Assembly (NCBI GenBank): GCA_022414725.1
Contig: CM039464.1
Location: 33,374,218-33,438,217, forward strand
Direction of reading: 5' to 3'
Source: Microglena sp. YARC
Lineage: Eukaryota > Chlorophyta > Chlorophyceae > Chlamydomonadales > Chlamydomonadaceae
Length of the DNA stretch: 64,000 bases
The stretch's first letter is position 1. Each line of letters begins with the position of its first letter. Under the pieces are notes generated by a model. It was not told the origin of the DNA and ran no database searches. It saw nothing but the letters and a program-made list of their open reading frames with translations. Of this stretch, positions 39,725 to 49,877 are shown one piece after another. Made by a program: the position numbers and the translations under genes.

Positions 39725-41704
39725 GTTGTGGAGCATTCTACCCCCCTCCACCTTGGACACTCACCCTAGCACTAACCCTGGCCTGCGAGGCCTCAATGGT
39801 CTTGAATCCCGATGGATAGCCTCAGCAACAGAGAGAGCGCTCGTTGTCACCCCTATTCCAGTCCCCTCCCCTGAAGACCTTCCACAGAACGCTTGGGTGG
39901 ACTTACAACGTGTCCGCCCCCCCCGTCCAGGCCCAGCGGAGAGAACTGCTCAAAGACAGGACGAACCTCAAGTCTCCCTCCGTCTACGTGCAGGCTTTTT
40001 GCAGGTGTGGGTACGCCTCGCAGACAAGACTCTCCACCGTCCTTATACCATCACTTGCCGGAGCTTGCTTCATGGAACCCTGGGCTGCAATGCATTACTT
40101 GCCCATGTACGAGGCCCCTTCCAACGGGGTCAACCCAAGACGACCTCCCCCTCCATAAGTCTGCTCCAAGCCCTGACTGTTTTGCAACTGCACACTGCTG
40201 ACACCATGTCTCACTCTTTCTTGGAATGCCCTGATTCTGCCCCTGTCATAGACTGGCTCCTTTCCACTTGGGAGACCCTCACCAGTGGGCAGCGCCTTCC
40301 TCGTTGCCCCTCCTTCCTCCTTGGTGACGACATCACCCTTTGGCCCGGGACACCCCCTCCTCCCTCTACCCTAAGGTTGTGGTCCTTCCTGCGTATAACC
40401 ACCTTGGGCGCGATATGGCAGGTCCGTTCGTCCCGGGCTGACAGACTGGACCATTCTGAGCCCCTTCACCACAAGGCTATCTGCCTTGCCCTTGGCCACC
40501 TTCACCAAGCCATCGCCAGGGACTGGATGCGCACCCAGACGGATCTTCGACACCTTGATAATGGCGCCTTCTGTCAAGATTGGTGGCGTGGCCTAGATTG
40601 CTCTCTCTCAGTGGCTTCCTTTGCAAGCTTATGGGCCACCCCCCCGATCTTTTGCACCATGATTGGGGTCACTCCCGGTGACCAGGAGCCCGATACCTGC
40701 ACCATGGAAATAAAAATCCCCATGGCCACAGCGCTCCCAACAATCCCAGACCCAGTCCCAGACCCGGCCCAAGCCCTAGATTTAGACCTTGACCCAGATC
40801 CAGCCCATTCCCCGGATCTAGACCCTGCTCTAGACCCTGACCCAGACCCAGCCCAAGCCTTAGCTCTAGACCCTGATCTAGACCCTGACCTAGGTCCAGC
40901 CCAAGCCCCAGCTCTAGGCCCTGATCTTGACCCTGACCTAGATCCAGCCCAAGCCCAAGGTCAAGACCCTGCCCCAGGTCACGATCAGGTTCCAGATTGG
41001 ACACAGCTCACAACAACGTTTCAGATCTGGATCTAGATCTGGACCGAGATCAAGGACCAGATCTGCGCTAAGATCCAGATCAAGATCTAGATCTTGACAC
41101 TGTCTCTGCCCTCTTTCCTGTTGTTTACCTGACCAGACCAGTCTTTTAGGTTTTGCTTCCAGTTGTCTTTCTTCTTTTCTGGTTGCCTCCCTGCTTTTGG
41201 CTTGTTTCCGCACTTTCTCCCTTAGTTTGCTTCCCCTAGTTCAGTTTCCACCCTTAGTTGCCTCCTTAGTTTCCCCCGCAGTTGCTTCATTGGTTCCCCC
41301 ACCCCCTCCCCACCCCTCCCCCCCTTTTCTTCTCTTAGTTTCTCGCATATTTTTCCTTTTCGTCCTTCTTAGTTTGCATCTCCTCTTTCAGTCTTCTGAT
41401 CCGGTGACTGTTAGAGATTGCAATGTTTTGGCCCCACCCTTCTTAGGTCTTTTTTCTGAGTGGTCCTAGCCCCTTCTCTTGGGCTTCCTGTTTTGGGCTT
41501 CTTCCTTGCCTCTCTGGTTTGTTTGTCTTCTGTTCCTGTCCTCCTTTGTCCCTTTAGTTGCCCAGGTGGTGTCTGTCCCTTTGCTGTCCCTTTGCCGTTC
41601 ATGTCTTTTTCTTTGGTCTTTTCTCCTTGGTCACAAAGGGCTAGTTTTTATCAGTTGCGCCTTTTCCTGGTTCCCCCCCTTTGTAAAAAAAAAAAAAAAA
41701 AAAA
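39725..41704 (+). mobile_element. LINE-A, 5'-truncated copy, about 2 kb
   Basis: Coding 39726-41036, then 3' UTR and A-tail at 41686-41704. UTR C tracts are short here (41289-41325). At 41120 it reads TTGTTTACCTGACCAGACC, whereas 15510 has TTGTTTACCTGCCCAGACC. Confidence 0.9.
39726..41036 (+). CDS. LINE-A protein, C-terminal 436 residues
   Basis: The longest LINE-A frame here. It reads ERALVVTPIPVPSPEDLPQN, VRLADKTLHRPYTITCRSLL, DSAPVIDWLLSTWETLT, LRLWSFLRITTLGAIWQVRS, then the DPDLDPDPDPAH-type repeat. Between 40128 and 40185 several single-base additions relative to 14500-14570 (GGGG, CCCAAG, ATAAG, CCAAGC, GTTTTGC) shift the frame and restore it, deleting the CSSPDC zinc-ligand motif. The frame therefore looks open but is damaged, or the additions are sequence errors. 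5' truncated: no RT or endonuclease. Confidence 0.85.
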   Translation: MWSILPPSTLDTHPSTNPGLRGLNGLESRWIASATERALVVTPIPVPSPEDLPQNAWVDLQRVRPPRPGPAERTAQRQDEPQVSLRLRAGFLQVWVRLADKTLHRPYTITCRSLLHGTLGCNALLAHVRGPFQRGQPKTTSPSISLLQALTVLQLHTADTMSHSFLECPDSAPVIDWLLSTWETLTSGQRLPRCPSFLLGDDITLWPGTPPPPSTLRLWSFLRITTLGAIWQVRSSRADRLDHSEPLHHKAICLALGHLHQAIARDWMRTQTDLRHLDNGAFCQDWWRGLDCSLSVASFASLWATPPIFCTMIGVTPGDQEPDTCTMEIKIPMATALPTIPDPVPDPAQALDLDLDPDPAHSPDLDPALDPDPDPAQALALDPDLDPDLGPAQAPALGPDLDPDLDPAQAQGQDPAPGHDQVPDWTQLTTTFQIWI

Positions 41705-42351
41705 CGGGATAGAGCTTCCATTTGGGAGGTGTAAGTTCAGGGAGAAGGACATCATCCCGCCAGGGTCTGGCAGAGAGGAGAGGATGAAGTCAAGGTCTTG
41801 GACAGCAGCGGGAGGGAGGTGAGCTCGTTGTTGATGAGCTGAGCGGATGTCCTTGAGACGGTGCCATGATAGTGCTTGGGAGGAGAGCACGTTTGAGAGG
41901 ATGGGCATGGACGGAAAAGGAGGGGTGTTGTTGAAGGTGTTTTCTAGAAGGATGGATTGGGGGCTCTGCATGGGCGGAGCGATAATTCTACGAATGTTTA
42001 GAAGAAGAAATGCCTCTGCACTTTCCCATGCCAAGTTGGTGGTGATTGAGGCGATGTCCACAGAAGACGGGGCGGTGACCGGGGCATGGTATCCAAGACT
42101 GGCTCCTCTCCACTTGGGAGACCCTCACCGGTGGGCAGCGCCTTCCTCGTTGTCCCTTCTTCCTCCTCGGTGAAGACATCAACCTTTAACACGGGACACA
42201 CTCCCTCTATCCTAAGTTTTTTTTTTTTTTTTTTTTTACAAAGGGGGGAACCGGGAAAAAGGCGCAACTGATAAAACCTAGCCCTTTGTGACCAAGAAGA
42301 AAATACCAAAGAAAAAGACATGAACAGCTAAGGGACAGCTAAGGGACAACT
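41705..42351. mobile_element. Rearranged LINE-A fragments
   Basis: 41705-42092 is inverted (reverse complement of the VDIASITTNLAWESAEAFLL to FPNGSSIP region). 42093-42215 is plus strand (WLLSTWETLTGG region, ending CCTCTATCCTAAG). 42216-42351 is an inverted 3' tail with T-run ending GACAGCTAAGGGACAACT, directly against the satellite. Confidence 0.82.
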
Positions 42352-45130
42352 CATTTCTCGCAACTCCATACTCCCCATCCCTCGCAGTGAACGCTGGGAC
42401 GCAGTGGACCTGGCCTGGACCCCTCATCATTGTACCGCGGCGCTGTCAGTCTGTACTGGTTTTCAGGCTCATTAAACGCCGGCCACCAGACCTTATCTCC
42501 CTCATTTCTCGCAACTCCATACTCCCCATCCCTTGCAGTGAACGCTGGGTCGCAGTGGACCTGGCCTGGGCCCCTCATCATTGTACCGCGGCGCTGTCAG
42601 TCTGTACTGGTTTTCAGGCTCATTAAACGCCGGCCACCAGACCTTATCTCCCTCATTTCTCGCAACTCCATACTCCCCATCCCTTGCAGTGAACGCTGGA
42701 ACGCAGTGGACCTGGCCTGGACCCCTCATCATTGTACCGCGGCGCTGTCAGTCTGTACTGGTTTTCAGGCTCATTAAACGCCGGCCACCAGACCTTATCT
42801 CCCTCATTTCTCGCAACTCCACACTCCCCATCCCTCGCAGTGAACGCTGGGACGCAGTGGACCTGGCCTGGACCCCTCATCATTGTACCGCGGCGCTGTC
42901 CGTCTGTACTGGTTTTCAGGCCCATTAAACGCCGGCCACCAGACCTTATCTCCCTCATTTCTCGCAACTCCATACTCCCCATCCCTCGCAGTGAACGCTC
43001 GAACGCAGTGGACCTGGCCTGGACCCCTCATCATTGTACCGCGGCGCTGTCAGTCTGTACTGGTTTTCAGGCTCATTAAACGCCGGCCACCAGACCTTAT
43101 CTCCCTCATTTCTCGCAACTCCATACTCCCCATCCCTTGCAGTGAACGCTCGAACGCAGTGGACCTGGCCTGGACCCCTCATCATTGTACCGCGGCGCTG
43201 TCCGTCTGTACTGGTTTTCAGGCCCATTAAACGCCGGCCACCAGACCTTATCTCCCTCATTTCTCGCAACTCCATACTCCCCATCCCTCGCAGTGAACGC
43301 TCGAACGCAGTGGACCTGGCCTGGACCCCTCATCATTGTACCGCGGCGCTGTCAGTCTGTACTGGTTTTCAGGCTCATTAAACGCCAGCCACCAGACCTT
43401 ATCTCCCTCATTTCTCGCAACTCCATACTTCCCATCCCTTGCAGTGAACGCTGGGTCGCAGTGGACCTGGCCTGGACCCCTCATCATTGTACCGCGGCGC
43501 TGTCAGTCTGTTCTGGTTTTCAGGCTCATTCAACGCCGGCCACCAGACTTAACTTCCCTCATTTCTTGCAACTCCACACTCCCATCCCTCGCAGTGAACG
43601 CTGGGACGCAGTGGACCTGGCCTGGACCCCTCATCATTGTACCGCGGCGCTGTCAGTCTGTAATGGTTTTCAGGCTCATTAAACGCCGGCCAACAGACCT
43701 TATCTCCCTCATTTCTCGCAACTCCATACTCCCCATCCCTCGCAGTGAACGCTGGGACGCAGTGGACCTGGCCTGGACCCCTCATCATTGTACCGCGGCG
43801 CTGTCAGTCTGTACTGGTTTTCAGGCTCATTAAACGCCGGCCACCAGACCTTATCTCCCTCATTTCTCGCAACTCCATACTCCCCATCCCTCGCAGTGAA
43901 CGCTGGGTCGCAGTGGACCTGGCCTGGACCCCTCATCATTGTAGCGGCGCTGTCAGGTCTGTACTGTTTTTCAGGCTCATTAAACGCCGGCCACCAGACC
44001 TTATTCTCCTCATTTCTCCGCAACTCCATCCCCCATCCCCTCGCAGTGAACGCTGGGAACGTGAACCCTGGACCCCCTCATCATTGCGGCGCTGTCAGTC
44101 TCGTACTGGTTTTCAGGCTCATTAAACGCCGGCCACCAGACCTTATCTCCCTCATTTCTCGCAACTCCATACTCCCCATCCCTCGCAGTGAACGCTGGGA
44201 ACGCAGTGGACCTGGCCTGGACCCTCATCATTGTACCCGCGGCGGCTGTCAGTCTGTACTGGTTTTTCAGGCTCATTAAACGCCGGCCACCAGACCTTAT
44301 CTCCCTCATTTCTCGCAACTCCATACTCCCCATCCCTCGCAGTGAACGCTGGAACGCAGTGGACCTGGCCTGGACCCCTCATCATTGTACCGCGGCGCTG
44401 TCAGTCTGTAACTGGTTTTCAGGCTCATTAAACGCCGGCCACGAGACCTTATCTCCCTCATTTCTCGCAACTCCATACTCCCATCCCTCGCAGTGAACGC
44501 TGGGAACGCAGTGGAACCTGGCCTGGACCCTCATCATTGTACCGCGGCGCTGTCAGTCTGTACTGGTTTTCAGGCTCATTAAACGCCGGCCACCAGACCT
44601 TATCTCCCTCATTTCTCGCAACTCCATACTCCCATCCCCTCAGTGGAACGCAGTGGACCTGGCCTGACCCTCATCATTGTACCGCGGCGCTGTCAGTCTG
44701 TACTGGTTTTCAGGCTCATTTAAACGCCGGCCACCAGACCTTATCTCTCCTCATTTCTCCGCACTCCATACTCCCCATGCAGTGAACGTTGGACCTGGCC
44801 TGGACCCCTCATCATTGTACCCGGCGGCTGTCAGTCTGTACTGGTTTTCAGGCCATTAAACGCCGGCCACCAGACCTTATCATTTCTCGCAACTCCATAC
44901 TCCCCATCCCTCGCAGTGAACGCTGGGACGCAGTGGACCTGGCTGGACCCTCATCATTGTACCGCGGCGCTGTCAGTCTGTACTGGTTTTCAGGCTCATT
45001 AAACGCCGGCCACCAGACCTTATCTCCCTCATTTCTCGCAACTCCACACTCCCCATCCCTTGCAGTGAACGCTGGAACGCAGTGGACCTGGCCTGGACCC
45101 CTCATCATTGTACCGCGGCGCTGTCAGTCT
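42352..45130. repeat. 151-bp satellite array, about 18 copies
   Basis: Unit begins CATTTCTCGCAACTCCATAC and contains GCAGTGAACGCTGGGACGC, GTGGACCTGGCCTGGACCC, TGTACCGCGGCGCTGTCAG, TGTACTGGTTTTCAGGCTC and ATTAAACGCCGGCCACCAG. The period is exactly 151 bp up to about 43500. Since 151 is not a multiple of three, the reading frame rotates by one each unit, so the long open frames across the array are incidental. Copies between about 43940 and 44970 carry many single-base indels. Confidence 0.97.
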
Positions 45131-45905
45131 ACACAATTATCCGCACATCAATCCCCACACACCCTCTTCAGGATTTGCGAAATTTCCTTTCTCGTACCTC
45201 GCTCCCGTTGAATTGATTTTTCTGCCCTACTCCTTCACCCCCTTTTCCCAGTACCTCCTATTTAAACCTTTTAAGTTATGCATAGGTATGCTTCCTCCCG
45301 TGGTCAAAGTTTATTTTCAACTTCTTCTTTTCTCCACCCTTCTTCCTTGCCCACAGCCTAATGCTCCACCTACACACACTTTCCCCCTCTATCACACCTC
45401 TTCAACCTCACACAGCCAAACACTCCCCCCACCCCCCCCCCCCCCCACACACACACACCTTTTTTACCACCATACCCACAATCTCACTCCCCCACCACAC
45501 CGCCCATAACCCCACACTCACCCCCCTATCACAGCACGTTCTTTCTACAAACCACCACCATCCTTCACATTGCACCCCTCACCCCCACCCCACCACCACA
45601 ACATTGGCTAGGGCGGGCCAGTAAATCACCCCCTCCAAACACACACACACACTCACACCTTCCCTCTTCACCACTAACCCACACTCACTCCCCCACCACC
45701 ACACTCAAAACCGCACACTCTCCCCCTACCACCACAACACACCCTCCCTACAACTTACCATCCACCCATACCTCCACAACACACCCCTCACCCCCATACC
45801 ACCACCACCTTCCTGGTCTGGGCATGAAATTCGCTTAGATAGACCGGTCTGGGCGTGAAAATCGCCCAGACCACAGTTCCACTGGAGATTGCTCTTTTCC
45901 TATCT
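45131..45905. repeat. CT-rich module, copy 2
   Basis: Homologous to 38517-39074 from TCTCGTACCTCGCTCCCG, with C tract at 45425-45446. An inner segment is additionally duplicated: the CCACACTCAC and CACTCACACC sequence with CACCCCCATACCACCACC appears at 45500-45600 and again at 45650-45810. Confidence 0.85.
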
Positions 45906-46093
45906 GGTTTGTTTGTCTTCTGTTCCCGTCCTCCTTTGTCCCTTACGTCGCCCAGGTGGTGTCCGTCCCTTAGCTGTCCCTTAGCCGTTCTTGACTTTTT
46001 CTTTGGTCTTTTCTCCTTGGTCACGAAGGGCTAGGTTTTATCAGTTGCGCCTTTTCCTGGTTCCCCTTTGTAAAAAAAAAAAAAAAAAAAAAA
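45906..46093 (+). mobile_element. LINE-A tail inserted in the module/SINE junction
   Basis: About 188 bp from GGTTTGTTTGTCTTCTG to the A-tail. In the other copy the empty site reads TTTTCCTATCTTGCCGAGG (39077-39095); here ATCT is found on both sides of the insertion. Confidence 0.93.
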
Positions 46094-46582
46094 ATCTTGC
46101 CGAGGTTTACCTTAGCGGTTAGGGGGCGGCGTTAGATCGCAGGACACGCAGGCTGAGTTACAAATGTGGTGTGTTCTACATCCCTTGTGATCTACAGTAC
46201 CCTTGCTGTATCGACCCTACTTGCGAGAGTAGGAAGGGGGTGGTGAGGTTCGATTCCTTAGTATTTTGGCGTCCTGGCCCTAAGCAAACCTTGTAGGGAA
46301 GTACTGTCGGATTTCTGCCCTGGGGTGGTTCTCTAGTTATGTCTCCTTGATTCCGCCTCTAACGACCATGGCAGGGAGCTTGTCTGCCGTGGTCAACAGG
46401 GGTAGTGGTGAATGTCCGTTTAGTCGTGGGTTGGTATCTCTCACCAACCCTAAGTGCGCCTACTTTGCATATTGTAGGAGTGGCACCACCATTCGAACTG
46501 AATCCTCCGAGTCGCTGGTTTGTGTCGGGAGACCCACCTCCTGGGGTGCAAATCCTTTCAAAACTAAAAAAAAAAAAAAAAA
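46094..46582 (+). mobile_element. SINE-C, second long copy
   Basis: Matches 39075-39568 nearly base for base, including TTAGCGGTTAGGGGG and GAGGTTCGATTCCTTAG (one box-B-flank change), and ends with an A-tail (46566-46582). Confidence 0.9.
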
Positions 46583-47203
46583 AGACACCACCTGGGCGAC
46601 TAAAGGGACAAAGGAGGACAGGAACTAAAGACAAACAAACCAGAGAGGCAAGGAACCAGAGAGGTTGTGGTCCTTCCTGCGTATAACCACCTTTGGCGCG
46701 ATATGGCAGGTCCGTTTGTCCCGGGCTGAAAGACCCTGCAGTGTTTTTTTTATCTTATATCAGCAAGACCTTCGGATGTATGCCTTTCCTTCTTTTTCTG
46801 TGTTGCTCTTGGAGGTTACAGTGGTGTTTTGTTGGTTGGGGAGGAACAGTGTTGCTTGGAGGTGGGGGTGGTGCTCGGAAGGCCCTTAGTCCTTTGTCCT
46901 CCTAGTAATTAGTTTGTGTCCCTCGTTCTTTTGTCCCCTAGTCTTTTGGTCTTTTGTCTTCGAATCATTTGTCTTAGCAAACTTTTGGTCCATGTCCTCT
47001 AGCCTTTTTTTTTTTCTTCCTCGGTCACGTAGGGCTTGGTTTTATCAGATGTTCCCCTTCCTGGTTCCACCCTTTGTAAAAAAAAAAAAAAAGACTGGAC
47101 CATTCTGAGCCCCCACCACAAGGCTATCTGCCTTGCCCTTGGCCACCTTCACCAAGCCATCGCCAGGACTGGATGCGCACCAGACGGATCTTCGACAACC
47201 CTG
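46583..47203. mobile_element. LINE-A fragments interrupted by family B
   Basis: 46583-46655 is an inverted UTR piece with a duplicated CAGAGAGG. 46656-46734 and 47093-47203 (plus) encode the LRLWSFLRITTLGAIWQVRS to WMRTQTDL section. Single-base losses near 47108 and 47165 break the frame. Confidence 0.85.
46735..47092 (+). mobile_element. Family B 3' end inserted in LINE-A
   Basis: 358 bp from CCTGCAGTGTTTTTTTTATC to the A-tail, flanked by AGAC (46731-46734 and 47092-47095). The uninserted order GGCTGACAGACTGGACC is seen in the copies at 14810 and 34440. Confidence 0.92.
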
Positions 47204-47425
47204 CGCTTCCTGTTTTTGGCTTCTTCCATGCCTCTCTGGTTTGTTTGTCTTCTGTTCCTGTCCTCCTTTGTCCCTTACGTCGCCCATGTGGTGTCCGTCC
47301 CTTAGCTGTCCCTTAGCCGTTCTTGTCTTTTTCTTTGGTCTTTTCTCCTTGGTCACAAAGGGCTAGGTTTTATCAGTTGCGCCTTTTTCCTGGTTCCCCC
47401 CTTTGTAAAAAAAAAAAAAAAAAAA
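47204..47425 (+). mobile_element. LINE-A tail inserted in LINE-A
   Basis: Starts about GCTTCCTGTTTTTGGC and ends in an A-tail at 47425. The LINE coding sequence resumes with TGATAATGGCGCCTTCT. No clear target repeat. Confidence 0.88.
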
Positions 47426-48566
47426 CTGATAATGGCGCCTTCTATCAAGATTGGTGGCGTGGCCTAGATTGCTCTCTCACAGTGGCTTCCTTTGCAAGCT
47501 TATGGGCCACCCCCCCAATCTTTTGCACCATGATTGGGGCTACTCCCAGTTATACCCGTACCATGGAAATGACAATCCCCATGGCCCCAGCGCTCCCTAC
47601 AATCCCAGACCCAATCCCAGACCCAGACTAAGAGCCAGACCCAGACCAAGACCTACATCTAGACCCTGATCTAGACCCTGACCCAGATCCAGCCCATTCC
47701 TCCGATCTAGACCCTGCTCTAGACCCTGACCCAGACCCAGCCCCAGCTCTAGACCCTGATCTAGACCCTAGGTCCAGCCCAAGCCCTAGCTCTAGGCCCT
47801 GATCTTGACCCTGACCTAGATCCAGCCCAAGCCTAAGATCAAGACCCTGGCCGAGATCAGGATTAGGTTCCAGATTTGGACACAGCTCACGGCCACGTTC
47901 CAGATCTTGGTCTAGATCTGGACCAAGATCAAGGTCCAGATCTGAGCTAAGATCCAGATCAAGATCTAGATCTTGATACTGTCTCTGTCTTCATTCCTGT
48001 TGCATGCCCAGACCAGTCTTTTAGGTTTTCGCTTTGCTTCCAGTTGTCTTCCTTCTTTTCTGGTTGCCTCCCTGCTTTTGGCTTGTTTTTGCAGTTTCTC
48101 TCCCTTAGTTTGCTTCCCCTAGTTCAGTTTCCACCCTTAGTTGCCTTCCTTAGTTTCCCCCTCAGTTGCCTCCTTAGTCCCCCCCCCCCCCCCCCCCCCC
48201 TCACCCACTTTTTTCTCTTAGTTTCTCGCATAGTTTTCCTTTTAGTCCTCCTTAGTTTGCATCTCCTCTTTCAGTCTCTTCTGATCCGGTGACCGGTTAG
48301 AGGTTGCAATGTTATGGCCCCCCCCCTACATAGGTCTTTTTCTTTAGTAGTCCTAGCCCCTTCTCTTGGGCTTCCTGTTTTTGGCTTCTTCCTTGCCTCT
48401 CAGGTTTGTTTGTCTTCTGTTCTCGTCCTCCTTTGTCCCTTACGTCGCCCAGGTGGTGTCCGTCCCTTAGCTGTCCCTTAGCCGATCTTGTCTTTTTCTT
48501 TGGTCTTTTCTCCTTGTCACAAAAGGGCTAGGTTTTATTCAGTTGCGCCTTTTCCTGGTTTCCCCC

Positions 48567-48603
<37 letters not shown>

Positions 48604-48762
48604 TCTAGATCTTGATACAGTTTTTATCTTCATTCATTTTGTTTACCTGCCCCGACCAGTCTTTTAGGTTTTACTTTGCTTCCAGTTGTCTTTCTTCTTT
48701 TCGGGTTGCCTCCCTGCTTTTGGCTTGTTTCCGCACTTTCTTCCCTTAATTTGCTTCCCCCG
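47426..48762 (+). mobile_element. LINE-A 3' part plus a second UTR fragment
   Basis: 47426-48598 contains the QDWWRGLDCSLTVASFASLW region, a shortened and frame-broken DP repeat (stop at about 47630), the UTR with C tract 48179-48200 and an A-tail. 48600-48762 is another UTR start (AGATCTAGATCTTGATAC to TTAATTTGCTTCCCC) cut by the Ty3/Gypsy element. Confidence 0.88.
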
Positions 48763-48774
48763 TAGTACTGTTTC

Positions 48775-49120
48775 TGTAACCGGTATAGAACCCTTCACGG
48801 GTACTCTGGCCGTCCAGCAAGGCATACGGGTACACCTCACCCGTAAGCCACGTGACGAACGCACATGATACAGTACCATACCCATGTACTGCCTCATCTC
48901 TCACAACGCACCCGTTGCGTACATAGACTCGAGCTACTCGGGACGAACCCTTCTACTCCTTCACGAAGACGTTCTACCTGATCAACTCTACATCCCCTAC
49001 ATAGGTAACACCCTACTGCTCTGCTAGCTTACGCATACCGACTACACATACACATACATCACATAGACTGTTCCCCTAGCTTAACTCCCCAGGCTGCTGA
49101 GTGCATCCTGAGCTGTTACA
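48775..49120 (+). repeat. 5' LTR
   Basis: Starts TGTAACCGGTATAGAACC and ends AGCTGTTACA. Shares TTCACGGGTACTCTGGCC and TCGGGACGAACCCTTCTAC with the 3' LTR. Confidence 0.95.
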
Positions 49121-49121
49121 C

Positions 49122-49146
49122 TGGTAGCGGAGCTGGTTTCGTTCCT
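49122..49146 (+). promoter_or_regulatory. Primer-binding site, initiator Met tRNA type
   Basis: TGGTAGCGGAGCTGGTTTC and the following GTTCC start one base after the 5' LTR. TGGTAGC plus the GGTTTCG stretch fits the complement of the 3' end and T-arm of a eukaryotic initiator methionine tRNA, with a few mismatches. Long complementarity into the T-arm is unusual but visible. Confidence 0.75.
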
Positions 49147-49877
49147 TAGGGACCTCACGCATACACATACGCACGCATACGATTTTTCTTCGAATTAATC
49201 GCACCCGCCAGGACATCCTGTCGGCTTTCTGGCATTTTCGGCTCGCTGTTCCTGCTCTTCCCTGTTGGCTTCGAGTGCTCGTAGCGCCTGTTTAGGTTCT
49301 TTGCAGGGACTGTCCTGTGCAGCTCGACACGCCCTAGGCCGCCTGCGACCTGTCTTGCATGGGCATCTTTTCCTAGCCTGCCCTACCCCTGTATGGCCTG
49401 CGCGCTCGATTCTTGCTTTCACGACCTGACCTTTTGGTCATAGCTTCTTAAGCTCAATTCCCAAGCATCCTGAGAAGGGTTTGATCAATTGGACAGCATC
49501 GGCTCATTTGCCACCTAGGCCGTCCTTGCTTTAATTAGCGTACTTCCGAGCCTGTCCTGCGACTCTTCCTGCTTGCTGCATCATCTTTTGTTGCTTTGCC
49601 CTGCACGCTTGCTCATCCTGTCGCGCTTTTTTCGTCGTTGTCCTTCCTGGTTGCCCTGTGATACGTGCCTTGACAGTGCTTTTATCCCTCATCGTATTCT
49701 GGACGAACGCGTCATATACAGTTACGCTTGAGGCATTATCAGCTCGTTACGCTCGCAAAATTTAGTAGTCCCTGTGGCAGGTGAATTTTGGCATCCTGAA
49801 GTTGCGAGTAATTCTCCCTCTCTCGCCCACCACTCATTCCTGTCCAGCCTACTGACTTGTTCTGTTGCCTGTGCAAA
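49147..49877 (+). other. 5' leader of the Ty3/Gypsy element
   Basis: About 730 bp without a coding frame, up to the ATG at 49878 (CAAAATGGCATCC). Confidence 0.7.

Noticed and set aside
42352..45130. CRISPR-like array (regular period)
   Set aside because: The whole 151-bp unit is repeated with no variable spacers, and the context is eukaryotic.
42352..45211. Overlapping 115-165 codon frames on both strands
   Set aside because: They are generated by a 151-bp tandem repeat whose frame rotates each unit; no conserved start or end.
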